Positions 49,664 to 58,809 of a DNA stretch of 64,000 bases are shown piece by piece. Source of the DNA: Streptomyces sp. VRA16 Mangrove soil (GTDB taxonomy: Bacteria > Actinomycetota > Actinomycetes > Streptomycetales > Streptomycetaceae); contig NZ_JAFVLN010000004.1 of the NCBI RefSeq assembly GCF_017377775.1, positions 186,001-250,000 of the forward strand, written 5' to 3'. A program made the translations under genes and the position numbers. Below the pieces are notes generated by a model, which was not told the DNA's origin, made no database searches, and worked only from the letters and a program-made list of their open reading frames with translations. Positions within the stretch are counted from its first letter, which is position 1. Each line of letters begins with the position of its first letter.

Positions 49664-52600
49664 TCACGGGCGTTGTGCGTGGCGTGCCACGGAGTTGGCG
49701 AGGGTGTGGCGGGGGTCGGTGGCGCGGCTGATGGCGGACTCGACGGCGGCGACCCGGTCGGCGAGCAGCCCGAGGGCGGCGACGGCGCGCACCACGGGGT
49801 CGCCGTCGGCGCCGCCGAGGGTGTGGGTGCGGACGTACCCGGCCTTCACCTCGCGCCACCGCTCGGCCTGCGCCGCGCCGAGCCGGCCGCGGAGCTCGGC
49901 GAGCTTGAGGAGGTTGGCCTCGGCGCCGGTGGTGAGCGTCTGGGCCTCGCCCGCGTAGTGGTCGTCGAGGACGGCGGCCAGCTCCGCGGCGTTCAGTGCG
50001 GGGTCGATCCGGGCGGCGATCTTGTTCATGTTGCGGTACGAGCCCTGGAGCAGGAACGGCGGCTCGGTACGGGCGTCGTCGGACTGCGCGGCCGAGGCGA
50101 TGTAGGCGGCGTTGACGGCGAGGACCGTGTCCCGGGCGGCGAGTAGGTGGCGCAGCACGGCGACGATACGTTCGGTCTCGGCGGGCTCGTAGGGGTGGGC
50201 GAGGCGGTCGGCGCGGGCGTCCGGGTCGTCCTGGGCGAGCCGCAGGAGGATCTCCAGATCGGCGCGGTCCCGGCCGGCGAGCGGGGCGAGGTGCGGGTTG
50301 GCGGTGAGCGCGTTCTCGACGAAGCTCAGCGCGAAGACGTCCTCCTTGCCGGTGAGCACGTCGCCGAGGTTCCACACGTCGGCGCGGTTGGCGAGCATGT
50401 CGGGGATGCGGAAGCGCTGCCCGGACTCGGTGTACGGGTTGCCGGCCATGCACACCGCGAACCGCTTCCCGCGCAGGTCGTGGCTGCGCGGCTCGCCCTG
50501 CCACACGCCGTCCATGCGGCGCTGTCCGTCGCACAGGGCGATGAACTTCTGGAGCAGTTCGGGCGAGGTGTGCTGGATGTCGTCGAGGTACAGCAGGACG
50601 TTGTTGCCGGCCTCCAGGGCGAAGTTGACCTTCTCGATCTCCTGGCGGGCGGTGACGTTCGGGGCCTGCGCGGGGTCGAGCGAGGTGACGTCGTGGCCCA
50701 GGGCGGGGCCGTCGACCTTCACGAGGAGCATGCCGAGCCGGTCGGCGACGTACTCGACGAGGGTCGTCTTGCCGTAGCCGGGCGGCGAGATCAGCAGCAA
50801 CAGGCCGCCGGCGGTGCCGAGCTGCTTGGCGAGGCTGTCGCCGATCAGCGGGAGGTACACCTCGTCGACGAGGCGGCTGCGCACGAAGGTGGGCAGCACG
50901 TGCGGCCGGTGCTCGGCGAGCCGCAGCCGCTCGTGCTCGGCGGCGACGAGCGAGGTGCGCAGCCGCTGGTAGGCGCGGAAGCCGGGGACGATCCGCTCCC
51001 GGAAGTCCCGGGTGCGGGCGAGGAGTTCGTCGAGGCGGAAGGTGAGGCGGCGGCCCTCGACGCGGGCGTGGGTGCCGAGGAGTCCTTCGACGGTGGCGGT
51101 GAGCGGGGCGTCGGCGTCGTGCCGGGGGAGGTCGGGGCAGAGTTCGAGCGCCACGGCCTCCGGGAGGTCCCCCGCGTCGTCCCCCGCGGCGGCCGCGTAC
51201 GCGCTCAGCCATGCCTCGACGAGGGAGCGGCGGGTTGCGAGGTCGGGGACGGCGGCGAGATCGTCCTCGTAGGCCGAACTGTCCACGGCGCGGCGGAACT
51301 TGTCGAGGAAGGTGCGGGCGCCGGCGGAGGTGACGAATCCGGCGGGTCCTGTGGTGAGCTCCTCGAAGAGGTAGGTGGCGATGTCGCGGGAGTCCGGGGC
51401 GGCGTGTGCCGCGCCGCAGCGGACGGAACGGGCCCCGGCCGCCGCGTCGTCGGCGCCCGGGCCGGGCCCGCGCCGCTCCCCCGGCGCCGTGTCGTCGAGG
51501 GATCCGATCCGCACCGCGAGCTCCGCGCACCAGTCGTCGATGGCGGGCGCGAGCCCGAACGTGTCGCGGGCGCGGGCCAGGGAGACGGCGCGCCTGGCCC
51601 AGGCTTCACGCTCGTCCGCGGTCGTCCCGTGCGCCCAGAAGAGCTGGGCGGCGGCGCGCACGGCCGGGGCGTGGCGGAGCAGTCCCGCGCCGGCGTGCAG
51701 GCGCAGCAGCGCGGTGAGGATCGTGGTGGCGTCGTGGTCGTGGACGCCGCGTTCGTAGCCCTCGTCGTACGCGTCCTCGGCGGCGGCGCGCACCAGGGCG
51801 GCGAGGTCGTCGCGGGCGAGCAGGTCCTCGGCGCCGTGCTCGGCGAGCAGCCGGGCGGCGAGGTGTTCGGCGCGGTAGACGTCGCTGTTCTCGGAGGGCA
51901 GCGACTGGCCCCAGTAGGCGCGGAGCCCGGCGAACTCCGGGTCGTCGACGGGGGCGCGGTAGTCGGTGCCGGTGAGCGCGTACGCCATGCCGTCGGCGCC
52001 GTGCGGGACGAGGGCGAGTTCGGGCTGCCGGGTGTTGACCGCGATGCGGTGGCGGCCGAGGCGCAGCGTGGTGCCGCCGTCGGCGTACAGCTCGGTGCGG
52101 TCGCGCAGGGCGCGCAGGGCGTCCTGGCGGGCGACGGCGAGCCGGCCGTCGAGTTCGTCGGCGCGGACCTGGTCGTCACGGTCGCGCAGGGCGTCGATCG
52201 TACGGCGTACCTTGGCGACCATCGGGTCGGAGGCCAGGAACGTGCTGATCTCCTCGAACGAGCCGAGGTCGGCGAGGCGCCGGGCGACCGTCTCCAGGAT
52301 GCGGTACGCGGACGTGGCGAGGCGTTCGGTGTGCCGGGCGCGGGCGTCGGCGAGGGTCTGCTTGCGGGCGGCGAACGCCTCGCGGATCTCGACGCGCTTG
52401 GCGTCGAGGTCGGCGAGGAAGTCGTCGCTCTCGGCGAAGCGGCCATCCAGGTTCTCCAACTGAAGCAGCACGCGCGCCAGTTGGTCGTCGCACGCCTCGG
52501 GGGTGGTGGCCGCGGCGAGGGCTCCGGTGACGGCCTGGCCGAGCAGCGAGAACTCGGCGGCGAACTCGGCGCGCCCTTCGTGGACGGCGAGTTCGCGGCG

Positions 52601-54607
52601 GCGGGCGTCGAGGGTGGCGCGGGCCCGGTTGACGCCGGCGAGGGCTTCGGCGATGCGTTCCAGGACGTCGGCGCGGACGGTGGCGTCGTCGACGTCGAGG
52701 CCGCCGACGACGTCGGTGACGGTCCGCAGCTGCTCGGCGAGTTCGGTGACGCGCTCGGCGAGCGGCGCGGCCTGTGCGGTGGTGGCGAGCTGCTCCGCCT
52801 GCCCGGTGAGTCCGTCGAGCTCCGCGTGGTGGTCGGCGAGGGCGTCGGGCCTGGCCAGGAAGGCGACGGCGCGGGCGCCCGCGGACGCGAGATCGCCGGT
52901 GAGCTGCTCGTCGAGGGCGTCGATGCGCTCGACGTCGGCGTACCGCAGCTCCTTGAGAGTGAGCAACTGCCCCTGGGCGCGGCGCAGTTCGGTGAGCCGT
53001 TCGACCCATTCGTGCGCGCTGCGCGGCGCCTCGCCGCGGATCCGGCGGACGAGCGCGGTGACGCGTGCGGCGGCCTCGTCGAGGGCGTCGGCGGCCTTGC
53101 GGGTGAGGGCGCGCACGGTCGCGTACTCGGTGACGATCTGGGCGGCGGTCGTCCGCAACTCCGTGACCGGGCCGCGCAGTTCGTCCAGCCACGGGTAGGT
53201 GTCGGTGACGCGCTCGCAGGCCGCGGCGAGGGCTTCGTAGGCGGTGGTGGTGGGGGTTGCGGCGGCTTCCTGGACCGTGCGGACGAGGGAGAGGCAGTCG
53301 GCGATACCGCGCACCAGCTCGGCGTTGCCGATGCGGGCCAGCTCCGGGTCCCCCTCGCCCGCTCGGGTCTCGTACGTGTCGGCGGTGAACGGTGTCGCCC
53401 AGGTCTGCACCGCGTGGGTGCGGGTGGGTTCGCCGGACGGGTCCGTGCGCAGCAGGACGAGGGTGCCGTCGTCGAAGAGGGCGTGGCCGCGGCCGGTGAG
53501 CGGGGTGGCGATCTCCTTGCGGATGAGGTGGTAGGGCAGCAGCAGGGTGCGGCCCGCGGCGCGGGCCCGGAAGACGTAGAGGACGTCCTCGCCGCCGGGG
53601 GCGCGGACGGTGCGCTCGTAGACGAGGTCCGTGGTGTCGACGGCGTCGAACGTCTTGTGGGCGCCGGCGGCCAGGCAGTAGCCGCCGGGGAAGACGACGC
53701 CCTGTGCGTCGGGCAGCACCCGGCACGCCTGCCCGATGCCGTCGAGGCGGACGACGGACTTGGTGAGGGTGTTGAAGACCAGGTGCCGGTCGGCGCTCTC
53801 CTTGTAGGGGCGCACCCGCAGCAGGATCAGCGGGCCAACGCGGGCGTACGCGACGGCGGCGTCGGCGAGCGACTGGAGCGGTTCGTCGACGGGCTCGGAG
53901 TGGATGCCGCCGGCCGTCTCGGTGTCGTCCTCGGTCTTGACGGTGAGGCTGCCGCCGACGGTGGCGACGAAGATCTCGCCCTCGACGCGGACGTGCGGGT
54001 GGCGGCCGAGGACGTGGTCCTCACGGGTGGTCTCCCGCCAGGTGACGTCGTGGGCGGGCGGCCGTACGTCGTCGCGGTCGCCGCGCGCGTCGAGAAACCG
54101 GGCGCCGTCGCGCGCGTCGAGCTCCCAGCGCAGCACGCGGATGTCGTCGGCCTTGTCGCCGGTCTGGAAGACGGCGAGCAACTTGCCGTCGATCAGCCGG
54201 AGTTCGAGGAGGCGGCTGTCGCGGTAGTAGCGGAAGAGGGTGGCGAACTCGGAGCGGAAGGACGGGTCGTCGAGGAGCCCGGGGACGGCGTCGTCGGGCA
54301 GCCGCTCCAGGTCCCGGTCCGGGTCCGGGGTGTGCAGGGTGAAGATGTCGCCGACCTCGGGCGTGCCGGTGCCGAGCACGTCGCGCTGGCCGACGAGCAG
54401 GGCGCCGCCGACGGCGACGACGTCGCGGGCCAGGCGGGGCGCGTCGGTGCGGACGGCGCCGGTGGCGGTGAGCGTCAGCCCGGTGGAGCCGAACGCGGCG
54501 CTGCGCCGGTCGTTCAACTCGCCCGCGCGGGCCGCCAGTTCGCGGGACTGCGCGGCGAGCCGGTCGCGCAGCACCTCGTACGTGCCCTCGTCCACGCCCG
54601 TGTCCAT
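49664..54607 (-). CDS. Giant AAA ATPase, annotated elsewhere as DNA-repair-ATPase-like
   Basis: 1647 residues. The N-terminal ~480 form a beta-rich, propeller-like region (LRYYRDSRLLELRLIDGKLL type strands); the centre is a long helical/coiled-coil part (ELRRAQGQLLTLKELRYADV). The AAA domain is near the C-terminus: Walker A LLLISPPGYGKTTLVEYVAD at ~1265, Walker B NVLLYLDDIQHTSPELLQKF at ~1337, sensor 1 FAVCMAGNPYTESGQRFRIP at ~1388. Large proteins of this architecture are found next to flotillin genes in several bacteria, and are commonly labelled DNA repair ATPase without biochemical support as far as I know. Upstream flotillin (88-bp gap) is in the same operon. A membrane-associated remodelling machine is a reasonable guess. 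Confidence 0.85.
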   Translation of the reverse strand: MDTGVDEGTYEVLRDRLAAQSRELAARAGELNDRRSAAFGSTGLTLTATGAVRTDAPRLARDVVAVGGALLVGQRDVLGTGTPEVGDIFTLHTPDPDRDLERLPDDAVPGLLDDPSFRSEFATLFRYYRDSRLLELRLIDGKLLAVFQTGDKADDIRVLRWELDARDGARFLDARGDRDDVRPPAHDVTWRETTREDHVLGRHPHVRVEGEIFVATVGGSLTVKTEDDTETAGGIHSEPVDEPLQSLADAAVAYARVGPLILLRVRPYKESADRHLVFNTLTKSVVRLDGIGQACRVLPDAQGVVFPGGYCLAAGAHKTFDAVDTTDLVYERTVRAPGGEDVLYVFRARAAGRTLLLPYHLIRKEIATPLTGRGHALFDDGTLVLLRTDPSGEPTRTHAVQTWATPFTADTYETRAGEGDPELARIGNAELVRGIADCLSLVRTVQEAAATPTTTAYEALAAACERVTDTYPWLDELRGPVTELRTTAAQIVTEYATVRALTRKAADALDEAAARVTALVRRIRGEAPRSAHEWVERLTELRRAQGQLLTLKELRYADVERIDALDEQLTGDLASAGARAVAFLARPDALADHHAELDGLTGQAEQLATTAQAAPLAERVTELAEQLRTVTDVVGGLDVDDATVRADVLERIAEALAGVNRARATLDARRRELAVHEGRAEFAAEFSLLGQAVTGALAAATTPEACDDQLARVLLQLENLDGRFAESDDFLADLDAKRVEIREAFAARKQTLADARARHTERLATSAYRILETVARRLADLGSFEEISTFLASDPMVAKVRRTIDALRDRDDQVRADELDGRLAVARQDALRALRDRTELYADGGTTLRLGRHRIAVNTRQPELALVPHGADGMAYALTGTDYRAPVDDPEFAGLRAYWGQSLPSENSDVYRAEHLAARLLAEHGAEDLLARDDLAALVRAAAEDAYDEGYERGVHDHDATTILTALLRLHAGAGLLRHAPAVRAAAQLFWAHGTTADEREAWARRAVSLARARDTFGLAPAIDDWCAELAVRIGSLDDTAPGERRGPGPGADDAAAGARSVRCGAAHAAPDSRDIATYLFEELTTGPAGFVTSAGARTFLDKFRRAVDSSAYEDDLAAVPDLATRRSLVEAWLSAYAAAAGDDAGDLPEAVALELCPDLPRHDADAPLTATVEGLLGTHARVEGRRLTFRLDELLARTRDFRERIVPGFRAYQRLRTSLVAAEHERLRLAEHRPHVLPTFVRSRLVDEVYLPLIGDSLAKQLGTAGGLLLLISPPGYGKTTLVEYVADRLGMLLVKVDGPALGHDVTSLDPAQAPNVTARQEIEKVNFALEAGNNVLLYLDDIQHTSPELLQKFIALCDGQRRMDGVWQGEPRSHDLRGKRFAVCMAGNPYTESGQRFRIPDMLANRADVWNLGDVLTGKEDVFALSFVENALTANPHLAPLAGRDRADLEILLRLAQDDPDARADRLAHPYEPAETERIVAVLRHLLAARDTVLAVNAAYIASAAQSDDARTEPPFLLQGSYRNMNKIAARIDPALNAAELAAVLDDHYAGEAQTLTTGAEANLLKLAELRGRLGAAQAERWREVKAGYVRTHTLGGADGDPVVRAVAALGLLADRVAAVESAISRATDPRHTLANSVARHAQRP

Positions 54608-54695
54608 GTGCGGGATCCCTCTCGTGCTGATGGTGGTACGACGATGTGGCCGGGGCCGCCGACCCCCGTACGGCAACCCCGGCCGGTCTGTGCGG

Positions 54696-56744
54696 TCAGC
54701 TGCGGACTGCGCCGTTCAGCTGGCCGAGCGGCAGGTCGGCGACGCCCAACTGACCTGCCTTGTCGAGGAGTTCACGCAGCTGTCCGGCCTGGTCGGCCGC
54801 GCCGTTGTTCATCATCTTCATCAGCAGCGCGGAGACGGTGAGGTGCTGCACGTCGGCCGTGGAGACCGAGCCGAGGATCTTGCCGATGTCCTCGGTGAAG
54901 CTCGCCGAGCCGTCCAGCCACGGCCCGGCGAGGGTCTGGGCGGTCTGCGAGTTCTGCACGAAGCTGTCGACGCCCTTGCCGAGCGCGATGGAGGACACGA
55001 GCCGGTCGAAGAAGACGGTCTCGCCGCCGACGATGTTGATGTCGGCGTTCTCCAGGCCGGTCGCGATGACGGTGGCCTGTGCCTCGGCGACCTGCCGCTG
55101 CACGTCGATGCCCGCGAGCCGGATCTCCTTCTCGGCCTGGAGCCGCAGCCGGTACTCCTCGTGGCCGCGGGACGCCTCGTCGAGGGCGGCCATGGCGACG
55201 GCCTTCTGGCTGATGCCCTCGGCCTCCGCCTTGAGCTTCTCGCCGATCGCGGTGGCCTCGGCCAGCGCCTTGGCGCGGGCGCCCTCGGCCTCGGCGCGCA
55301 GCCGTGCCTCGGTGTTCTCGGCCTCGATCTTCCCGGCCTTCTGGGCGACGTCGGCCTGCCGGTCGCGCACCTTCACCTCGGCCAGGCCCACAGCCGCCGC
55401 CTCCGCCTGGATTCCGGGGGCCAGCTTCAACTTGGCCTGCGCCGTCAGGTCGGCCGCCTTCAACTCGGCCTCGGCAAGAGTGAGTTGCTCGGCCGCGCGG
55501 TGGGTGGCGGCCTGCTCGGCGGCCTCCGCGGCCTTGATGTCCTTGACCAGCTTCTCCTGCGCCTCGGCCTCCGCCGCGATGACGATGGCCTGCCGGTCGC
55601 GCTCGGCCGCCTCGACCGCGCGCAGCTTCTTGATGGACTCCTCCTGCTCGGCGACCGTCCGGTCGACGGCGACGCGCTCGCGGACGACCTCGGCGATCTC
55701 CCGCTTCTCCGCCTCGACCTCCTTGTCGGCGGCGATCTTCGTCAGCTGGGTCTCCCGCTCGCGGGCGATGACTTCGAGGAGGCGGTCCTTCTCGATGCGC
55801 TCGTTCTCGACGGCGATGACGCGCTCGCGGTTCTTCTGGGCGACGGCGACCTCGCGGGCCTGGTTCTCGCGCTGCACCCCGAGCTTCTCCTCGGTGGCGA
55901 GGAACGCGCCCTGAGACCGCAGCCGCTCCTCCTCCACGACGCGCGCCGTCTCGGCCTCCTCGCGGGCCCGCACGGTGTCGATCTCGCGCTTCTGCTTGAT
56001 CTCGGCGTCGGCCTGGCGGCGCTCCAGTTCGAGGATGGTCTCCCGGGCGTCGACGTTCTGCCGGGTGATCTCCTTCTCCTCGGTGCGCTGGAACTCGTTG
56101 GTCTTCACGTGCTCGATCGCCGTCAGCTCGGTGATCTTGCGGATGCCCTGGGCGTCGAGGACGTTGTGCGGGTCGAGCTGGGAGAGCGGCGTCTGCTCCA
56201 GGTAGTCGATCGCCGCGTCCTCCAGGTGGTAGCCGCTCAGGTCGACCCCGATGACCTCGATGATCTTGAAGCGGAGTTCCTCGCGCTTGGTGTAGAGGTC
56301 GGTGAAGTCCATCTGCTTGCCGACGGTCTTCAGCGCCTCGGAGAACTTCGCGTGGAACAGTTCCTGGAGCGTCTTCTGGTCACTGGCGCGTGCGGTGCCG
56401 ACCGACTGGGCGACCCGGATCACGTCGTCGACGGTCTTGTTGACCTTCACGAAGAACGAGATGCGGATGTCGGCCCGGATGTTGTCCCGGCAGATCAGGC
56501 CGTCGCGGCCGGTGCGGGTGATCTCGATGGCCTTCACCGAGATGTCCATGACCTCGGCCTTGTGCAGCACCGGGAGGACGACCTGACCGGTGAAGGTGAC
56601 GTCCACCTTGCGCATCTTCGAGACGATCAGCGCCTTGCCCTGCTCCACCTTGCGGAACAGCCTGGTGAACACGAGCAACATGACGGCGAGAGCGAGCAGG
56701 ACAACGACGGCGGACACGCCGATGCCCACGGTGGTGGCATCCAT
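54696..56744 (-). CDS. Flotillin-family membrane scaffold protein
   Basis: 682 residues. An N-terminal membrane segment (VSAVVVLLALAVMLLVFTRL) precedes an SPFH/band-7 domain (FTGQVVLPVLHKAEVMDISV, RADIRISFFVKVNKTVDDVI, LEDAAIDYLEQTPLSQLDPH). Residues ~200-560 are a very long Ala/Glu-rich coiled coil (EEAETARVVEEERLRSQGAF, VRERVAVDRTVAEQEESIKK), and the C-terminus is the flotillin tail with MMNNGAADQAGQLRELLDKA. Longer than typical bacterial FloA/FloT. Forms oligomeric membrane domains. Gene order flotillin then giant ATPase implies a functional pair. Confidence 0.92.
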   Translation of the reverse strand: MDATTVGIGVSAVVVLLALAVMLLVFTRLFRKVEQGKALIVSKMRKVDVTFTGQVVLPVLHKAEVMDISVKAIEITRTGRDGLICRDNIRADIRISFFVKVNKTVDDVIRVAQSVGTARASDQKTLQELFHAKFSEALKTVGKQMDFTDLYTKREELRFKIIEVIGVDLSGYHLEDAAIDYLEQTPLSQLDPHNVLDAQGIRKITELTAIEHVKTNEFQRTEEKEITRQNVDARETILELERRQADAEIKQKREIDTVRAREEAETARVVEEERLRSQGAFLATEEKLGVQRENQAREVAVAQKNRERVIAVENERIEKDRLLEVIARERETQLTKIAADKEVEAEKREIAEVVRERVAVDRTVAEQEESIKKLRAVEAAERDRQAIVIAAEAEAQEKLVKDIKAAEAAEQAATHRAAEQLTLAEAELKAADLTAQAKLKLAPGIQAEAAAVGLAEVKVRDRQADVAQKAGKIEAENTEARLRAEAEGARAKALAEATAIGEKLKAEAEGISQKAVAMAALDEASRGHEEYRLRLQAEKEIRLAGIDVQRQVAEAQATVIATGLENADINIVGGETVFFDRLVSSIALGKGVDSFVQNSQTAQTLAGPWLDGSASFTEDIGKILGSVSTADVQHLTVSALLMKMMNNGAADQAGQLRELLDKAGQLGVADLPLGQLNGAVRS

Positions 56745-57275
56745 GCTGAAATCCTTTGGATACGGGGGCAGTTGGCACCCCGAGAAGAAGATGAGAGAAC
56801 GGGCTCGGGACGGAGGCGGCCGCGCCGCACACGCCTACCGGTGCCCGGGACCGCCTGCTGTGCGGACCGTGGAAGAGGTGCCGGTGCCGTGCGACGACGG
56901 CCCGGGTTCGTCGGGAGCGCGCAGGTCCGAGGGGCACGCCGCCGGATACGAGCCGTACCTCCTGATGCCCCTGGTGTTCCTGGTGTTCCTGCTGCCCGTG
57001 GCGTCGATGGCATCCTCGACCGGGCCGTTGTCGACGGCGTCCTCGACCGCGCCGTTCGCGGGGAACTCCCCCATTCCTCCGCCCCCCCTCACCGCTGCGC
57101 CCGGCTCCACCCCGGCACCGGCCCTCGCTTCCGAAGACCGGCACCGGGGCTTGGCCCCCGTTTCTGCCGCGCTCATCGTGACGCGGCGCCGCTGTCCGGC
57201 GCATTGCCGTGTTCCGGCAATCTTTACGCGGCCTTGATGCCGGTGAGCCACACCTGCCCCGGCCGGCCGCGCGGC
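56745..57275. other. 531-bp region upstream of flotillin; possible small ORF only
   Basis: Should contain the flotillin promoter. On the minus strand a 113-codon frame (57176-56835) starts MSAAETGAKPRCRSSEARAG and includes an internal near-repeat, GAVEDAVDNGPVEDAIDATG, then RNTRNTRG. It has no ribosome binding site and I do not recognise it. The plus strand also has an open frame with one hydrophobic stretch. I cannot decide that either is a gene. Confidence 0.35.
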
Positions 57276-57932
57276 TCACCCGAGCGTCATGGGGATCCGC
57301 TCCGCCACCTTCCCCAGTGCCGCCCGCTCCGCCGCGTCGGGTGCGCGCCGCCCCGTTCCGACGAGCAGCGCGTCCGTGTCGGAGAACGCGGCGGGGAACG
57401 GCGCGCCCGCGATCGCCTCCAGCAACTCCCGTGCCCTGCCAAGACCTTCGGCCGAAGGACGGGCCGCGGCCGGGAGTCCGGCGACGAGGTCGAGGTGGTG
57501 CAGGGTCCATTCGAGGACGTACGCGTCGAGGTAGTCGCCCGCCGTCAGCACCTCGCCCTGCGTACCGACCCGCAGTGCCGGATCCGCGAGCCGCGCCGCG
57601 CGCCCCGCGGCGGAGCCGACGTCGTCGAGGTGGAACTTGAGCAGTGCCGGGTCCTGGTAGGCAGCGGCGAGCCGCACCGTGAGCGCGGCGAGCGGGTCCT
57701 CGTCGCCGGGCCGGTGCTCGTCGATGGTCCAGTACGTCACCGCGTCCCGGGTCGGCTCGGTGTCCGCGGGCGTGACGAGGGTGATCAGCACGTCCTGCGC
57801 GTCGATGACGAGGTGGCACACCAGGTCCCGGACGAGCCATCCGGCGCACCCGGACGGCCGCGCGAAGTCCGCGTCCGCCAGGTTCTCCACGGTGGCCAGC
57901 AGTTCGCTCCATGTACGTGAGAAGAGATCCAC
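57276..57932 (-). CDS. Mycothiol-dependent maleylpyruvate isomerase-like (MDMPI/DinB) protein
   Basis: 218 residues. N-terminal four-helix MDMPI domain: WSELLATVENLADADFARPS, then CAGWLVRDLVCHLVIDAQDV, whose histidine plus later LEWTLHHLDLVAG give the three-histidine metal site of the DinB/MDMPI fold. Such proteins use mycothiol or bacillithiol in isomerisation or thiol-transfer reactions; many are uncharacterised. Its presence supports an actinobacterial, mycothiol-making host. Single gene, 40 bp downstream of the truncated CdaR-like remnant. Confidence 0.85.
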   Translation of the reverse strand: MDLFSRTWSELLATVENLADADFARPSGCAGWLVRDLVCHLVIDAQDVLITLVTPADTEPTRDAVTYWTIDEHRPGDEDPLAALTVRLAAAYQDPALLKFHLDDVGSAAGRAARLADPALRVGTQGEVLTAGDYLDAYVLEWTLHHLDLVAGLPAAARPSAEGLGRARELLEAIAGAPFPAAFSDTDALLVGTGRRAPDAAERAALGKVAERIPMTLG

Positions 57933-57972
57933 GCGAGCACGCTACGCGGACGGGCGCGCGGCGGCCGGTCCC

Positions 57973-58578
57973 TCATGCTCCCCGCGCGTCCAGGGCGTCC
58001 GGGGCGTCCGCCAGGCAGGCCGGATGGAGCGCGATCGCCGTTCGCGGATCCCGTACGTCGTGGGCCGAGAGCGCGGCGGTCCTGCCCAGGCGGTGCGGCA
58101 GCGTGTTCCGGTGGATGCGCAGCCGCTCGGCGGTGCGCACCAGGTGGCAGCCGCACTCCGCCCAGGCGATCAGCCTCGCCCGGGTGTCGCTCCAGTCGGG
58201 CGCTCGCGCGGCCCGCCGAGGAGAGCGGGCGGCGGCGTGCCGGGCGCGCTCGCACCGGGTGGCCGCGGCCACCCGGTGCGGGAACCGCAGCTCGCGCACG
58301 GTGTGCACGCGGGCCGCGGGGTCGAGCACCGGGCCGATGCCGAGCGCCGCGAGCGCGCCCCGGTACGCGTCGTGCAGTCCGGCGACACCGGCGCCCGGTT
58401 CGCCCAGTGCCACCCGGGACACGGCCCCGTGGCGCCCGGCGATCAGGTCGGTCAACAGGGCGCCGCGCTCGGCGGGTTCGCCGTCCGCGCCGCGGGCCAC
58501 GTGCAGCACCCCGTACCGACCCGCGGCGATCTCGCCCGCCACGTCCTCGCCGCCCGGGAACACCTCGCCACCGGGCAC
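57973..58578 (-). pseudogene. Truncated CdaR/PucR-like regulator
   Basis: From a GTG at 58578 the frame encodes VAGEIAAGRYGVLHVARGAD, VALGEPGAGVAGLHDAYRGA, then the HTH_30 part ARLIAWAECGCHLVRTAERL followed by RIHRNTLPHRLGRTAALSAH. These match the C-terminal half of CdaR-type regulators. The N-terminal sugar-diacid/effector domain (~150 residues) is missing, and the expected tyrosine-arginine step of the recognition region (HRNTLLYRL) reads HRNTLPHRL. Upstream the frame stays open to 58782 but is Pro/Trp/Arg-rich and unlike coding DNA. I judge it a decaying gene; a short functional HTH protein cannot be excluded. Confidence 0.5.
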
Positions 58579-58809
58579 AACATGCTCGGCCTGCTGCCGG
58601 CCCGGCCACGGCCACGGCCACGGGGCGGCTGATCGCGCACCTGGTGACCGGCGCGGCGGAGCCGAAGCTCGTACGGCGTGTCGACCCGGCGCGATCGGCC
58701 CGGCGGGCACGGGTCGCGGCCCGACGTGTCCCTCACGGTTTTCGCGATCGCAACGGATCGACGTAGGGTCCGCAGGCAGCACCCTTCGTGAAAGGCGGTG
58801 CCGTCCCCC

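Noticed and set aside
49664..54607. Accepting a DNA-repair function for the giant ATPase
   Set aside because: No nuclease, helicase or DNA-binding motif is visible; the flotillin neighbour points to the membrane instead.
50147..54841. A very long plus-strand open frame (over 1500 codons) opposite the giant ATPase gene
   Set aside because: Its translation is Gly/Val/Asp/Arg-rich with no domain, and it is the mirror of a well-coded AAA protein. Long antisense frames are expected in DNA this GC-rich.
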